Below, piece by piece: positions 42,585-51,632 of a stretch of 64,000 nucleotides of DNA. Numbering within the stretch: position 1 is the stretch's first letter; every line of letters begins with the position of its first letter. Location: positions 2,018,281 through 2,082,280 of the forward strand of contig CAJXKD010000001.1 of NCBI GenBank assembly GCA_913055735.1, written 5' to 3'. The notes under the pieces were generated by a model that saw nothing but the letters and a program-made list of their open reading frames with translations, ran no database searches and had not been told where the DNA came from. The position numbers and the translations under genes were made by a program. The stretch comes from an uncultured Rhodospirillales bacterium (GTDB taxonomy: Bacteria > Pseudomonadota > Alphaproteobacteria > Rhodospirillales > UBA2165).

Positions 42585-44090
42585 ATGTCTTTGAAAATGC
42601 CGGAAGTCGACACGTCTGTCGTGTCGCGCCGGGACGACATCATTAATCGGCTACGGCAAATCGTGCCGCCTGGACCATTGGGCGAGGGCGTCATCGACGA
42701 TCCGCGGGCATTGCGTGCTTATGAATGCGACGGGCTTTCGGCCTATCGGCAGTTGCCGATGGTCGTCGTGTTGCCGGAAACAACGCAGCAGGTCTCCAAA
42801 ATCCTCGCCTATTGCCATGAGAACGGGATCAAGGTGGTGGCACGCGGCTCGGGTACGTCCTTGTCGGGAGGTGCATTGCCGTTGGCGGATGCTGTGATGA
42901 TCGGGCTCGGCAAGTTCAACCGGGTCCTCGAAATGGATTTCGACAATCGCTGTGTCGTGACCCAGCCGGGAGTTTCCAACCTCGCCATTTCACATGCGGT
43001 GGCGCACCGCGGATTCTATTACGCGCCGGATCCCTCGAGCCAAATCGCCTGTTCCATCGGCGGCAACGTGGCTGAAAATTCGGGCGGCGTGCATTGTCTC
43101 AAGTATGGACTTACGACCAATAACGTACTTGGCGTGGAAATGGTTTTGATGAACGGCGAGGTCATCCGCCTCGGCGGGAAACATCTCGATGCCGGCGGCT
43201 ATGATATTCTCGGTGTTGTTACCGGCTCCGAGGGACTGCTCGGCATCATCACCGAAGTGACCGTACGTATCCTGCGCAAACCCGAGACCGCCCGCGCCGC
43301 GTTGATCGGGTTCCCCCAGGTGGCTGCTGCTGGCGATTGCGTCGCGTCGATCATCGGCGAGGGCATTATTCCGGGCGGTATGGAGATGATGGACCGCCCC
43401 GCCATCAAGGCGGCGGAGGCATTCGTCCATGCCGGCTACCCGTTGGACGTCGAGGCACTGCTTATCGTCGAGTTGGATGGCCCTCAGGCCGAGGTCGACT
43501 ATCTGATCGGCCGCGTCCAGGCAATCGCCGAACGCCTCGGCGCGACACATTTCCGTCTATCGACCAGCGATGCGGAACGGGAGAATTTCTGGGCTGGACG
43601 CAAGGCGGCGTTCCCGGCCGTCGGTCGTTTGTCGCCGGACTACTACTGTATGGATGGAACCATTCCGCGTGGGCGCCTGCCGGAAGTGCTGACCCGCATC
43701 GCCGAAATGTCGAAAGCCTATAATCTCGGGGTGGCGAACGTATTTCACGCGGGGGACGGCAATCTGCATCCCTTAATCCTTTACGATGCCAACAACGAAG
43801 GCGAGCTGGAGAAAGCCGAGGCTTTCGGTTCCGATATTCTGAAACTGTGTGTCGAGGTCGGGGGTGTCTTGACCGGCGAGCACGGGGTCGGCGTGGAAAA
43901 GCGGGATCTTATGCCCACTATGTTCAACGAGACGGACCTCAATCAGCAACAGCGGGTCAAATGCGCCTTCGATCCCGACGGTCTCCTCAACCCGGGCAAG
44001 ATGTTCCCGACGCTCCACCGTTGCGCCGAGCTAGGGCGGGTGCACGTCCATCGCGGGGAAACGCGTTTCCCCGATCTTCCGAGATTTTGA
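42585..44090 (+). CDS. glcD: Glycolate oxidase subunit GlcD (FAD-linked oxidase)
   Basis: 501 residues from ATG 42585; ATG 42564 is a possible longer start. FAD-binding PCMH domain: VVVLPETTQQVSKILAYC, VVARGSGTSLSGGALPL, and SIGGNVAENSGGVHCLKYG, then GILGVVTGSEGLLGIITE-like text. The C-terminal substrate domain has NVFHAGDGNLHPLILYD and GEHGVGVEKR. With GlcE and GlcF it oxidises glycolate to glyoxylate and feeds the respiratory chain. First gene of glcDEF, spaced 7 bases from glcE. Confidence 0.94.
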   Translation: MSLKMPEVDTSVVSRRDDIINRLRQIVPPGPLGEGVIDDPRALRAYECDGLSAYRQLPMVVVLPETTQQVSKILAYCHENGIKVVARGSGTSLSGGALPLADAVMIGLGKFNRVLEMDFDNRCVVTQPGVSNLAISHAVAHRGFYYAPDPSSQIACSIGGNVAENSGGVHCLKYGLTTNNVLGVEMVLMNGEVIRLGGKHLDAGGYDILGVVTGSEGLLGIITEVTVRILRKPETARAALIGFPQVAAAGDCVASIIGEGIIPGGMEMMDRPAIKAAEAFVHAGYPLDVEALLIVELDGPQAEVDYLIGRVQAIAERLGATHFRLSTSDAERENFWAGRKAAFPAVGRLSPDYYCMDGTIPRGRLPEVLTRIAEMSKAYNLGVANVFHAGDGNLHPLILYDANNEGELEKAEAFGSDILKLCVEVGGVLTGEHGVGVEKRDLMPTMFNETDLNQQQRVKCAFDPDGLLNPGKMFPTLHRCAELGRVHVHRGETRFPDLPRF

Positions 44091-44097
44091 GGGCGGC

Positions 44098-45309
44098 ATG
44101 AAGCCGACGAGCGAAACCGACGTTCTCGATGCGGTTGTTGCGGCGGTTGCCGATGAAACGCGCCTGGAGATCGCCGGCAACGGCACCAAGCGCGGCTGGG
44201 GACACGAGGTCGTGGCATCTGAGATCCTCGATCTTTCGGGTCTTTCGGGGATCACGCTTTACGAACCGAGCGAATTGGTTCTGACGGCCAAGGCCGGAAC
44301 GCCGCTCCGCGCCGTTACCGCGGCCCTCGACGAACAGCACCAGCAACTAGCTTTCGAACCGCCTGATTTTGGCCCCCTTTACGGCGCGGCACCCGATGCC
44401 GGGACCATCGGGGGTGTTGTCGGTTGCAATTTGGCTGGACCGCGGCGCATTCAAACCGGCGCGGCCCGCGATCATCTGCTTGGCTTCCGGGCGGTGAGCG
44501 GACGTGGCGAGCTCTTCAAATCGGGCGGCCGTGTGGTCAAGAACGTGACCGGCTTCGATCTGTCAAAGTTAATCGCAGGCTCCTTCGGAACATTGGCGGC
44601 GATGACCGAAGTAACCGTCAAAGTTCTTCCCCAGCCCGAGAAAATTCGGACCTTGCTGATTTTTGGCGCCGGTGACGCCGATGCAGTCAAGGCCATGTCG
44701 ACGGCATTGCAAAGTCCGTATGAAGTCAGTGCCGCAGCTCATCTTCCCGCCGAGCAAGCAGGGCGCTCGTCAGTGTCCTACGTTTCGGGTAGCGGCGGTT
44801 CGGTGACGGCGGTGCGTGTCGAGGGGCCAGGTCCGTCGGTGGAGGCACGGCTTGCCGGTTTGCGGCAGCAGCTTTCCGGCTACGGCGACCTGGAGGAACT
44901 CCATTCCTCGAACTCCCGGACCCTATGGGCCGAATTACGGGACGTCGCACCGTTTCTCAGCGGCGCGAACGACATGATTTGGCGTCTATCGGTGCCGCCG
45001 ATGAGCGGCGCGGAAATCATCGCCGATTTGAGTTTGCCGCTGGAGTTCCGCCATTTCTATGACTGGGGCGGTGGTCTCGTTTGGCTGTCGACCCCGGCCG
45101 GTAAGCTTAATGCGGCATCGCGGCTGCGTCAGGCGGTCATGGAAACCGGCGGGCACGCGACCTTGGTTCGTGCGCCGGATGCCGATAAACGGGAAACGGA
45201 CGTGTTCCAGCCGTTGTCGTCGGGTGGCGGTGCGCTCACAGCCAGGTTGAAGGACAATTTCGATCCGCGCCGCGTTCTCAATCCGGGCCGGATGTACCGA
45301 GACCTATAG
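44098..45309 (+). CDS. glcE: Glycolate oxidase subunit GlcE (FAD-binding)
   Basis: 403 residues. A shortened relative of GlcD with the FAD-binding segment LEIAGNGTKRGWGHEV, LYEPSELVLTAKAGTPLRAV, GGVVGCNLAGPRRIQTGAARDHLLG and GRVVKNVTGFDLSKLIAGSFGTLA. The C-terminus ends in the family-typical FDPRRVLNPGRMY. It works as a subunit of the GlcDEF complex. Ribosome site GAGGGCGGC lies just before the ATG, 7 bases after glcD. Confidence 0.93.
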   Translation: MKPTSETDVLDAVVAAVADETRLEIAGNGTKRGWGHEVVASEILDLSGLSGITLYEPSELVLTAKAGTPLRAVTAALDEQHQQLAFEPPDFGPLYGAAPDAGTIGGVVGCNLAGPRRIQTGAARDHLLGFRAVSGRGELFKSGGRVVKNVTGFDLSKLIAGSFGTLAAMTEVTVKVLPQPEKIRTLLIFGAGDADAVKAMSTALQSPYEVSAAAHLPAEQAGRSSVSYVSGSGGSVTAVRVEGPGPSVEARLAGLRQQLSGYGDLEELHSSNSRTLWAELRDVAPFLSGANDMIWRLSVPPMSGAEIIADLSLPLEFRHFYDWGGGLVWLSTPAGKLNAASRLRQAVMETGGHATLVRAPDADKRETDVFQPLSSGGGALTARLKDNFDPRRVLNPGRMYRDL

Positions 45310-45327
45310 GGGCGCAAGGGGAAGATC

Positions 45328-46608
45328 GTGCAAACCCATTTCACCTCCGCGCAGCTGCAGGAACCGGGAATCCAGACCGCGAACGACATATTGCGCGCTT
45401 GCGTCCATTGCGGATTTTGCCTGTCTGCCTGCCCGACATACGCGTTGTTGGGGGACGAAAGGGACAGCCCGCGCGGCCGCATCTATTTGATCAAGGACAT
45501 GCTGGAAAGCGACGCGGCGCCGACCGAGGAGGTTGTTCGTCATGTCGACCGTTGTTTGTCCTGTCTCGGGTGTATGACCGCGTGCCCGTCGGGGGTGCAT
45601 TATCAGCACTACGTCGACAACGCACGCATCCATATCGAGGAAAATTTCACCCGGCCGTGGTTCGACCGGACGGTGCGACGGTTGATCGCGGCCGTGCTTC
45701 CCTATCCCGGCCGGGCGAAGCTCGCCTTTAGGGCGGCGCGCCTCGCCCGGCCGTTCGCCGGACTTCTCGGAGGGCGGTTGAAAGCCATGCTGAAACTTGT
45801 GCCGAATACCGCGCTCGGCGAGACCCGGGAACCGACTGTCTATCCGGCGCAGGGGGTGCGGCGTAAGCGGGTGGCCCTGCTGCCCGGATGCGTGCAGGAC
45901 GTTCTGAGGTCCGGGATTAACGACGCGACGATCCGCCTGCTGACCCGGTTGGGCTGCGAGGTCGTGATCGCGCCCGGGACCAGCTGTTGCGGCGCCTTGA
46001 CCCATCATCTCGGATACGACGCGCCGGCGCGGGACTTCATTGCGGCCAACGTGGAGGCCTGGATACGCGAACTGGACGGTGACGGCATCGATGCCATCGT
46101 GACCAATGCGGCGGGCTGCGGCACGGTCGTCAAGGACTACGGCCATATGGCGGCTGACGATCCCGCCTTGGCGGAGAAGGCGAAGCGGGTCGCGGGACTG
46201 ACCCGCGATATTTCGGAGCTGCTGACGGAGTTGGCGCCTCTCAAGGGGGTTGTCGGCGATTTGCCGCCGCTCGCCTATCAGGATGCTTGTTCGTTGCGTA
46301 ACGGCCAGCAGGTCACCGCGCAGCCGCGGGCGCTCTTATCCTCGGTCGGGTTCGACGTTAGGGAGCTCAATGACGGTGCCCTGTGCTGCGGATCGGCGGG
46401 CAGTTACAACATTCTGCAGCCGGACATCGCCGCGGCACTGCGCACGCGTAAGGCGGCGGCCATCGGCGCGACGGCGGCCCAAGTTGCGGCAACGGGCAAC
46501 ATCGGTTGTCTGACGCACCTGCAGGTGGCGGTGGAAATACCCGTCCTTCACACCGTGGAACTTCTCGATTGGGCTACCGGCGGGCCAAATCCTCTCGCCG
46601 CCGAATAA
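45328..46608 (+). CDS. glcF: Glycolate oxidase iron-sulfur subunit GlcF
   Basis: 426 residues. Two [4Fe-4S] clusters are bound by C25-x2-C28-x2-C31-x3-C35 (CVHCGFCLSACPTY) and C76-x2-C79-x2-C82-x3-C86 (CLSCLGCMTACPSG). Two CCG repeats follow (TSCCGALTHHLG and ALCCGSAGSYN), as in the HdrD/GlpC family, likely quinone- or cluster-related. It passes electrons from GlcD/GlcE to the membrane. Third gene of glcDEF. Start ATG? The codon at 45328 is GTG, with AAGGGGAAG before it. Confidence 0.94.
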   Translation: MQTHFTSAQLQEPGIQTANDILRACVHCGFCLSACPTYALLGDERDSPRGRIYLIKDMLESDAAPTEEVVRHVDRCLSCLGCMTACPSGVHYQHYVDNARIHIEENFTRPWFDRTVRRLIAAVLPYPGRAKLAFRAARLARPFAGLLGGRLKAMLKLVPNTALGETREPTVYPAQGVRRKRVALLPGCVQDVLRSGINDATIRLLTRLGCEVVIAPGTSCCGALTHHLGYDAPARDFIAANVEAWIRELDGDGIDAIVTNAAGCGTVVKDYGHMAADDPALAEKAKRVAGLTRDISELLTELAPLKGVVGDLPPLAYQDACSLRNGQQVTAQPRALLSSVGFDVRELNDGALCCGSAGSYNILQPDIAAALRTRKAAAIGATAAQVAATGNIGCLTHLQVAVEIPVLHTVELLDWATGGPNPLAAE

Positions 46609-46654
46609 GCCTCGTGTTAATTTGGGCGTGTTCCGTTCGTCCCTTGGTGCGCAG

Positions 46655-47236
46655 ATGACGAAGATGGTCCGCGCGGTGGCCGTGACCGCGGCATGTTTCC
46701 TCACGGCGGCTTTCTACATGGTTGGTGCGAGCACGTCCGTGCGTGCCGCCCAGGATGATGTCCGCCTCGATCCGCTGTTCGAGCGCCTGGCGACGGCGCC
46801 GAATCCTTCGGATGCAATGCCCATCGAGTCGGAGATCTGGAAAATCTGGATCGAATTCGACGAACCGGATGTTTCCCGCAACATGAAGCTCGGCGTCTAT
46901 TCCATGAATACCGGCCAGCTGCGCCAGGCGCAGGCTTTTTTCGACGAGGTTATTCGGCTGGCGCCGGACTTTGCGGAAGGTTGGAACAAGCGCGCGACGG
47001 TACGTTATCTGATGAGGAATTATCCCGCCTCCGTTTCGGACATCGCCCAGACGCTGCATCTCGAGCCTCGCCATTTCGGCGCTTTGTCGGGACTAGGTCT
47101 GATCGAACTGCATCTCGGGCACGAGGAAAAGGCGCTTCATGCCTTCGAACGGGCGCTCGAGATTCATCCGTATCTCGGCACACTCCGCTTCCAAGTGGAT
47201 GAATTACGCGAAAAGATCAGAGGCCAGAAAATCTGA
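46655..47236 (+). CDS. Secreted TPR-repeat protein
   Basis: 193 residues from ATG 46655; a TTG at 46622 would add 11 residues, and neither has a strong ribosome site. Signal peptide about 1-32 (VTAACFLTAAFYMVGAS...VRAA). Three TPR units are visible: GVYSMNTGQLRQAQAFFDEVIRLAPDF, AEGWNKRATVRYLMRNYPAS and ALSGLGLIELHLGHEEKALHAFERALEIHP. Such short alphaproteobacterial TPR proteins act as periplasmic scaffolds of unknown partners. It lies 47 bases after glcF and 20 before the next gene, so may be in the same transcript. Confidence 0.8.
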   Translation: MTKMVRAVAVTAACFLTAAFYMVGASTSVRAAQDDVRLDPLFERLATAPNPSDAMPIESEIWKIWIEFDEPDVSRNMKLGVYSMNTGQLRQAQAFFDEVIRLAPDFAEGWNKRATVRYLMRNYPASVSDIAQTLHLEPRHFGALSGLGLIELHLGHEEKALHAFERALEIHPYLGTLRFQVDELREKIRGQKI

Positions 47237-47255
47237 AATCTGAAAGGAAGTTAGC

Positions 47256-48317
47256 TTGGCCGATACACTGATATTGGGTGCAGGAAAAATCGGAATCGCC
47301 GTTGCCCAACTGCTGTCCGCGACGGGCGATTATGAAGTCACCCTTGCCGACTACCATCCCATTACGGTCGATACTGGTAATTCCATCCAACACCTTCAAT
47401 TAAACGTCAATGACGACGCGGCCCTTCGCGAGGCGCTCAAGGGTCGCTATGCGGTCGTTAGTACGCTCCCCTATTTTCTTGATCTGCGCGTTGCCGAATT
47501 CGCACGTGAAGCGGGGGTCAATTATTTCGATCCGACGGAGGATGTGCGCACCGCGCATCTGATCCGCGATTTGGCCGACGGCTCGGATACGGTGTTTATT
47601 CCTCAATGCGGTTTGGCGCCCGGGTTCATCGCCATTGTCGCGCACCACCTCGTGGCGCTGTTCGATGAACCTCAAGACGTCAAACTCCGCGTCGGCGCGC
47701 TTCCTCAATATCCGGACAACGCACTGAAATACAATCTGACCTGGAGTACCGACGGGCTTATCAACGAATACTGCAATCCCTGCGATACGATCCACGCCGG
47801 ACAACGGCGAGAGGTGCTTCCCCTGGAGGGGCTGGAATCGTTTTCGCTCGACGGGGTCGACTATGAGGCGTTTTCGACGTCGGGCGGCATCGGCAGCCTG
47901 TGCGACACGCTCGAAGGAAAGGTTCAGAACCTCAACTACAAGACCGTGCGCTACCCCGGACACCGCGACATGATCAAAATGCTGGCGGAGGACTTGAATC
48001 TTTGCCACCGGCGCGACGTCTTCAAAGACGTGATCGAACACGGCGTGCCGGTCACGCGGCAGGACGTGGTGGTCGTCTTCGTCACCGTGCGGGGGCTCAA
48101 GGGCGGCAATCTAACCCAGGAATCCTACGCCAAGAAGATATACGGCGGGGAAGGCGGGGCGCCCTGGAGCGCGATCCAATTGACCACGGCCTCGGCCATT
48201 TGTGCGATGGTGGACCTCCATCGCGAAGGGCATCTGCCGGCGACGGGTTTCGTCAGGCAGGAGCAGGCGGACTTCGCCACCTTTATCGCCAACCGGTTCG
48301 GAAAGGTCTACGCCTGA
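47256..48317 (+). CDS. Saccharopine dehydrogenase-like protein
   Basis: 353 residues from a TTG start with AAGGAAG 8 bases upstream. Rossmann site TLILGAGKIGIAVAQLLSATG at the N-terminus, then VVSTLPYFLDLRVAEFAREAGVNYFD and IPQCGLAPGFIAIVAHHLV, as in Lys9-type carboxynorspermidine/saccharopine oxidoreductases. The C-terminal domain closes with GGAPWSAIQLTTASAICAM. NAD(P)-linked reductive coupling or splitting of amino acids is the family chemistry, but the real substrate is not clear. No lysine genes lie nearby. Confidence 0.85.
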   Translation: MADTLILGAGKIGIAVAQLLSATGDYEVTLADYHPITVDTGNSIQHLQLNVNDDAALREALKGRYAVVSTLPYFLDLRVAEFAREAGVNYFDPTEDVRTAHLIRDLADGSDTVFIPQCGLAPGFIAIVAHHLVALFDEPQDVKLRVGALPQYPDNALKYNLTWSTDGLINEYCNPCDTIHAGQRREVLPLEGLESFSLDGVDYEAFSTSGGIGSLCDTLEGKVQNLNYKTVRYPGHRDMIKMLAEDLNLCHRRDVFKDVIEHGVPVTRQDVVVVFVTVRGLKGGNLTQESYAKKIYGGEGGAPWSAIQLTTASAICAMVDLHREGHLPATGFVRQEQADFATFIANRFGKVYA

Positions 48318-48328
48318 ACTAAGGCGCT

Positions 48329-49444
48329 CTAGTATCCCATCAGTCCGAAAATGCCGCCTGCGGACGGGACGCCTTCGGTGAGGGCGAGCATGTTCTCAAT
48401 CAGGCCGGTATTGGCGGCTGTGGTCAGGTTGAGATTGTTGACGATGAGGCCGATTTTGACATTCGTCGCCCGTTGGAGCTCCGCGTTCTCCTGGGTCGTG
48501 ACGGCGACACGATTTTGAATCTCGCCATCCAGGTGGGCAATTTTTTCGGCCAGCAGATCGAAATTCCCCTCGATCAAAGACGCTTGTCCTTTGATGATCG
48601 CGCCTTTCTGACTGATCGCCGTCAGCGCCGAATCGATATCGTCAATGGCCTCGTCGATTGATGTTTGATCAGCAAAGTCCGAATAATATTCGCTGGAGAG
48701 CAACTCGATACCGCCGCGTTGAAGGGTGCCGCTGAGGGAATCGGAGCCACTATAGGTGACCGCACCCGTCGACGAATCGTAGCTGTCGAGCGTTAGTCCA
48801 TCCAACGACACCACGTTGCCTGTTGCCGCGCCGCTGCTGTCGTATTCAACGAAGCCGTTTTTTGTCTCCTCGATACGCCAATAATCGCCATCCGCATCCT
48901 CGATGACAAACTCGGCGCCGGCATATTGGCCCTCGACGGAAAGATAGCCGCCGCTCATGGACGACGGCGTGTACAGATTGTCGGTCGTCCAATTGGGGCC
49001 GTGGGTATTGCCGATCAAGTTGACGTTTTGATACCCGATCCGCTGGTGGGCGTTGTTCACCCGGGAGTTTATGTCCTCGTAAAGCTCGTCGAATTCCTCG
49101 GCGGCGGCGGCGCGCTCCTCGGTTGTCGAACTGTCGGAAAGCCCCTGGAGCAGCGTCTTCATTTCATTGAGATTGCTTTCGACCCAGTCGAGGGCGTTGG
49201 ACGCTTTGGTCAGGGCGCTGACATTGTCGGAGATGCGCGCCTTGAAGGAAACCAGTTTGGACTTTTCCCGATGCGCTTCGACCCACTGCAAGTCGTCGTC
49301 GATGAGGACTCGTTTGTCGGCGCGTTCTTCCTGGACACGCGCCACAACTTGCTGGGTGATGAGGACAAGGGAATCCGCGAGGTTGGTCTGACCCGCGTTC
49401 AATCGGATTTGGACAAGATCGTTGATGGAACTGCCCGAAGCCAT
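48329..49444 (-). CDS. Divergent flagellin-like protein, orphan
   Basis: 371 residues. Helical N-terminal third has the flagellin D0/D1 style: ALTKASNALDWVESNLNEM, LLQGLSDSSTTEERAAAA and EFDELYEDINSRVNNAHQRIGYQNVNLIG. The middle (150-260) is acidic, Ser/Gly/Asp/Tyr-rich beta-type sequence. The C-terminal helical third (SIDEAIDDIDSALTAISQKG; IEGNFDLLAEKIAHLDGEIQ; LTTAANTGLIENMLAL) pairs with it as in flagellin. ATG 49444 has AAGGAT upstream. No flagellar genes lie nearby. It could be a second filament or hook-associated protein, or a secreted structural protein. Confidence 0.7.
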   Translation of the reverse strand: MASGSSINDLVQIRLNAGQTNLADSLVLITQQVVARVQEERADKRVLIDDDLQWVEAHREKSKLVSFKARISDNVSALTKASNALDWVESNLNEMKTLLQGLSDSSTTEERAAAAEEFDELYEDINSRVNNAHQRIGYQNVNLIGNTHGPNWTTDNLYTPSSMSGGYLSVEGQYAGAEFVIEDADGDYWRIEETKNGFVEYDSSGAATGNVVSLDGLTLDSYDSSTGAVTYSGSDSLSGTLQRGGIELLSSEYYSDFADQTSIDEAIDDIDSALTAISQKGAIIKGQASLIEGNFDLLAEKIAHLDGEIQNRVAVTTQENAELQRATNVKIGLIVNNLNLTTAANTGLIENMLALTEGVPSAGGIFGLMGY

Positions 49445-49612
49445 GAGCCGGATATCCTTTCAGCGCGCGTCGGAATTGAAGGGCTATAGGACGGCCATTA
49501 TTGCGGGGGCACCTTACTACCCGGTAAATGCTGGTCCCTCGGGGCGGAATTCAGATAAGCTGGCGGCGAATAAATCGAAGATTCAGGGACTAAACGCCTG
49601 GGAGGGAAAGAA

Positions 49613-50305
49613 GTGGATAAGCCCGAAACTGCCGTCATCGTCGGGGCCGGGACCGGCCTTAGCGCCTCGCTGGCCAGACTTTTTGCCAAGGATGGCATGA
49701 AGGTGGCGTTAGCCGCCCGCAACCGGGAGAAACTCGAGGGATTAGCCGGTGAAATCGGCGGCCGAGCTTATCAATGCGATGTGTCGTCCATCGATGATGT
49801 TGCGTCCCTGTTTGGGGCGGTTGATGAAGATTTCGGTCCGCCGGATGTGGTCGTTTTCAACGCCAGTGCCCGTCAGCGGGCGCCTCTGATAGATCTCGAC
49901 CCGGCAAAGGTGCGCGATGCCGTTCTCGTCACGGCCTTCGGCGGCTTTTTGGTCGCGCAACAGGCGGCCAAGCGCATGTTGACGCAGGGGCACGGGACGA
50001 TCCTTCTGACCGGCGCGTCCGCCGGGGTGAAGGGCTTTCCGCAATCGGCGACGTTCGCCATGGGTAAATTCGGGCTCAGGGGGCTTGCCCAAAGTATGGC
50101 GCGGGAACTTCACCCCCAGAACGTGCATGTGGCGCACGTGGTTATCGACGGCGGCATCCTGAATCCCAACCGGCCCGGTGATCGCGGCGAAGACGGCTGG
50201 CTCGATCCCGACGCCATTGCCGAGACCTACCTGCAGCTTCACCGTCAGCACCGAAGTGCGTGGGCGTGGGAGATCGAGTTGAGGCCGTGGGTGGAGAAAT
50301 TCTGA
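49613..50305 (+). CDS. Short-chain dehydrogenase/reductase, lacking the catalytic Tyr
   Basis: 230 residues from GTG 49613 with GGGAGGG upstream. NAD(P) site AVIVGAGTGLSASLARLFAKDG, DVSSIDDVASLF, and NASARQRAPLI. The SDR active site YxxxK reads FAMGK in QSATFAMGKFGLRGLAQS: the Tyr is Phe and the Lys is kept, while the Ser (TGASAG) is present. This Phe version recurs in a subgroup with GKF/GLRALAQ text, so it is probably natural and not damage. Function unknown; it may be an inactive or altered SDR. Confidence 0.85.
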   Translation: MDKPETAVIVGAGTGLSASLARLFAKDGMKVALAARNREKLEGLAGEIGGRAYQCDVSSIDDVASLFGAVDEDFGPPDVVVFNASARQRAPLIDLDPAKVRDAVLVTAFGGFLVAQQAAKRMLTQGHGTILLTGASAGVKGFPQSATFAMGKFGLRGLAQSMARELHPQNVHVAHVVIDGGILNPNRPGDRGEDGWLDPDAIAETYLQLHRQHRSAWAWEIELRPWVEKF

Positions 50306-50336
50306 CGATCGGCGCGTGCCGCGGCGAGATGTCCGC

Positions 50337-50579
50337 CTACATACCCAGAGCGTTCATGTAGAGATCGAGAAGTTCTTCCTGTTCGCGCCGGTCGGCGCCG
50401 TCCATTTTGCGCAAGCGGACGACTTGGCGTAGGATCTTGGCGTCGAAACCGGTGCTTTTCGCTTCCGAATAAACCTCGCGGATATCCGCCGTAAGCGCCG
50501 ATTTTTCTTCTTCCAGCCGTTCAATCCGTTCAACGAATGATTTCAGCCGGTCTCCAGCGATGCCGCCTGCGTCAGGCAT
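50337..50579 (-). CDS. gapR: GapR (DUF2312), nucleoid-associated protein
   Basis: 80 residues, nearly invariant across alphaproteobacteria: GGIAGDRLKSFVERIERLEEEK, DIREVYSEAKSTGFD, ILRQVVRLRKMDGADRREQEEL, LDLYMNALGM. The long helix with coiled coil forms a dimer that clamps overtwisted DNA ahead of replication and transcription (known from Caulobacter GapR). ATG 50579 has GAGAGGA upstream. Useful marker of the class. Confidence 0.96.
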   Translation of the reverse strand: MPDAGGIAGDRLKSFVERIERLEEEKSALTADIREVYSEAKSTGFDAKILRQVVRLRKMDGADRREQEELLDLYMNALGM

Positions 50580-50668
50580 GGTTGTTCCTCTCCGGTCTTG
50601 GTTTTTGCGTTCGGACCTTAGCCAGCACGCGCCAGCATCGGCAAGTCAAAAAATAGCGGCGGTCGCAA

Positions 50669-51499
50669 TCAGTAGTGGACAACTTTATGCAGGTCCGGAA
50701 TCGCCAGAACGGGCGCCAGCGTTTCCGCTAGAACCGTCGCCCAGTTCTCGCAATCTTGGTCGCTCGCAAGCAGGTCCTGGCGAATCTCCACGGCGCAATG
50801 GGGCAGGCCCGCAGCACCCGCATGGAAATCAAGCGAATAGGCGAGAAGCTTTCCCGAATAGGGTTGGTTGTCGCCGACAGGGAAACCCTCGGGGCGCTTC
50901 CACAATTCGTGGATCAGCGGCTCGGCCATACGCGGGTCGCGGTTCCACAAGACGCCAATGTGCCAGGGCCGGTCCTCGCCGCCGAAGCTTGGCGTAAAGC
51001 TGTGGACCGAAAGAAGTGCCGGCGGTGTGCCCGTTCGCCACAAATGTGCCAGACCATCAGCGACGGCATGGTGATAAGGCCAGAAGAACGAGTCCGTTCG
51101 CGCGATTTGATCGGTCTCCTCCAGGTTCCGGTTGCCCGGCACCGCTGTTTCGTCGCTGGTTGCCGGTATGGAGGATGGGTCGCCCGGTTGCCGGTTGTTG
51201 TCGATCACCAGGCGAGAGTATCCGGCCAAGACCGCTTGTGCGTTCAACTTGTCCGACAGCCGGCGTGTCACCTCGGCCGCGCCGATATCCCAGGCGATGT
51301 GTTCTTTCAGCAGCGATGGGTCGAGACCGAGATTGTCCATCGCCGCTGGAATGACGTTGCTTGCGTGATCGCAGATCAAAAGGACCGATGCATTGCCGTC
51401 CGGGTTCAACCGTTCAAACGGCGGCGGGTCCGTTGGGCCGATGAGGATCGGATTCCCTGGCTGGGTATAAGCGGCGCGTTGGCTCACAGACTGTGTCAT
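50669..51499 (-). CDS. N-formylglutamate amidohydrolase family protein, second copy type
   Basis: 276 residues from ATG 51499; the frame is also open from a TTG at 51547 but this lies inside the tandem repeat. Core: VLLICDHASNVIPAAMDNLGL, IAWDIGAAEVTRRLSDKLNAQAVL, RLVIDNNRQPGDPSSIP, and LLSVHSFTPSFGGEDRPWHIG. This shorter form differs from the 23393-24337 gene in the metal-site text (CDHAS versus PHSGN), so they are different branches. Substrate unknown; this branch is common in alphaproteobacteria without hut genes. Confidence 0.85.
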   Translation of the reverse strand: MTQSVSQRAAYTQPGNPILIGPTDPPPFERLNPDGNASVLLICDHASNVIPAAMDNLGLDPSLLKEHIAWDIGAAEVTRRLSDKLNAQAVLAGYSRLVIDNNRQPGDPSSIPATSDETAVPGNRNLEETDQIARTDSFFWPYHHAVADGLAHLWRTGTPPALLSVHSFTPSFGGEDRPWHIGVLWNRDPRMAEPLIHELWKRPEGFPVGDNQPYSGKLLAYSLDFHAGAAGLPHCAVEIRQDLLASDQDCENWATVLAETLAPVLAIPDLHKVVHY

Positions 51500-51532
51500 G
51501 GGGCGGACTATAGTAGATCGGTGCGGCCTAAC

Positions 51533-51584
51533 AAGATTACCTGGCAAGATTACCTGGCAAGATTACCTAACTAGATTACTTGGC
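51533..51584. repeat. Four tandem copies of a 13-bp unit
   Basis: AAGATTACCTGGC at 51533-51545 and 51546-51558 (identical), AAGATTACCTAAC at 51559-51571 and TAGATTACTTGGC at 51572-51584. It lies in the 133-bp gap between two divergent genes, between their starts. Confidence 0.9.
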
Positions 51585-51632
51585 AAGTTTGCGGCTGGCG
51601 GCGATTCGCGACCGGGAGTATAACCGCCCGCC

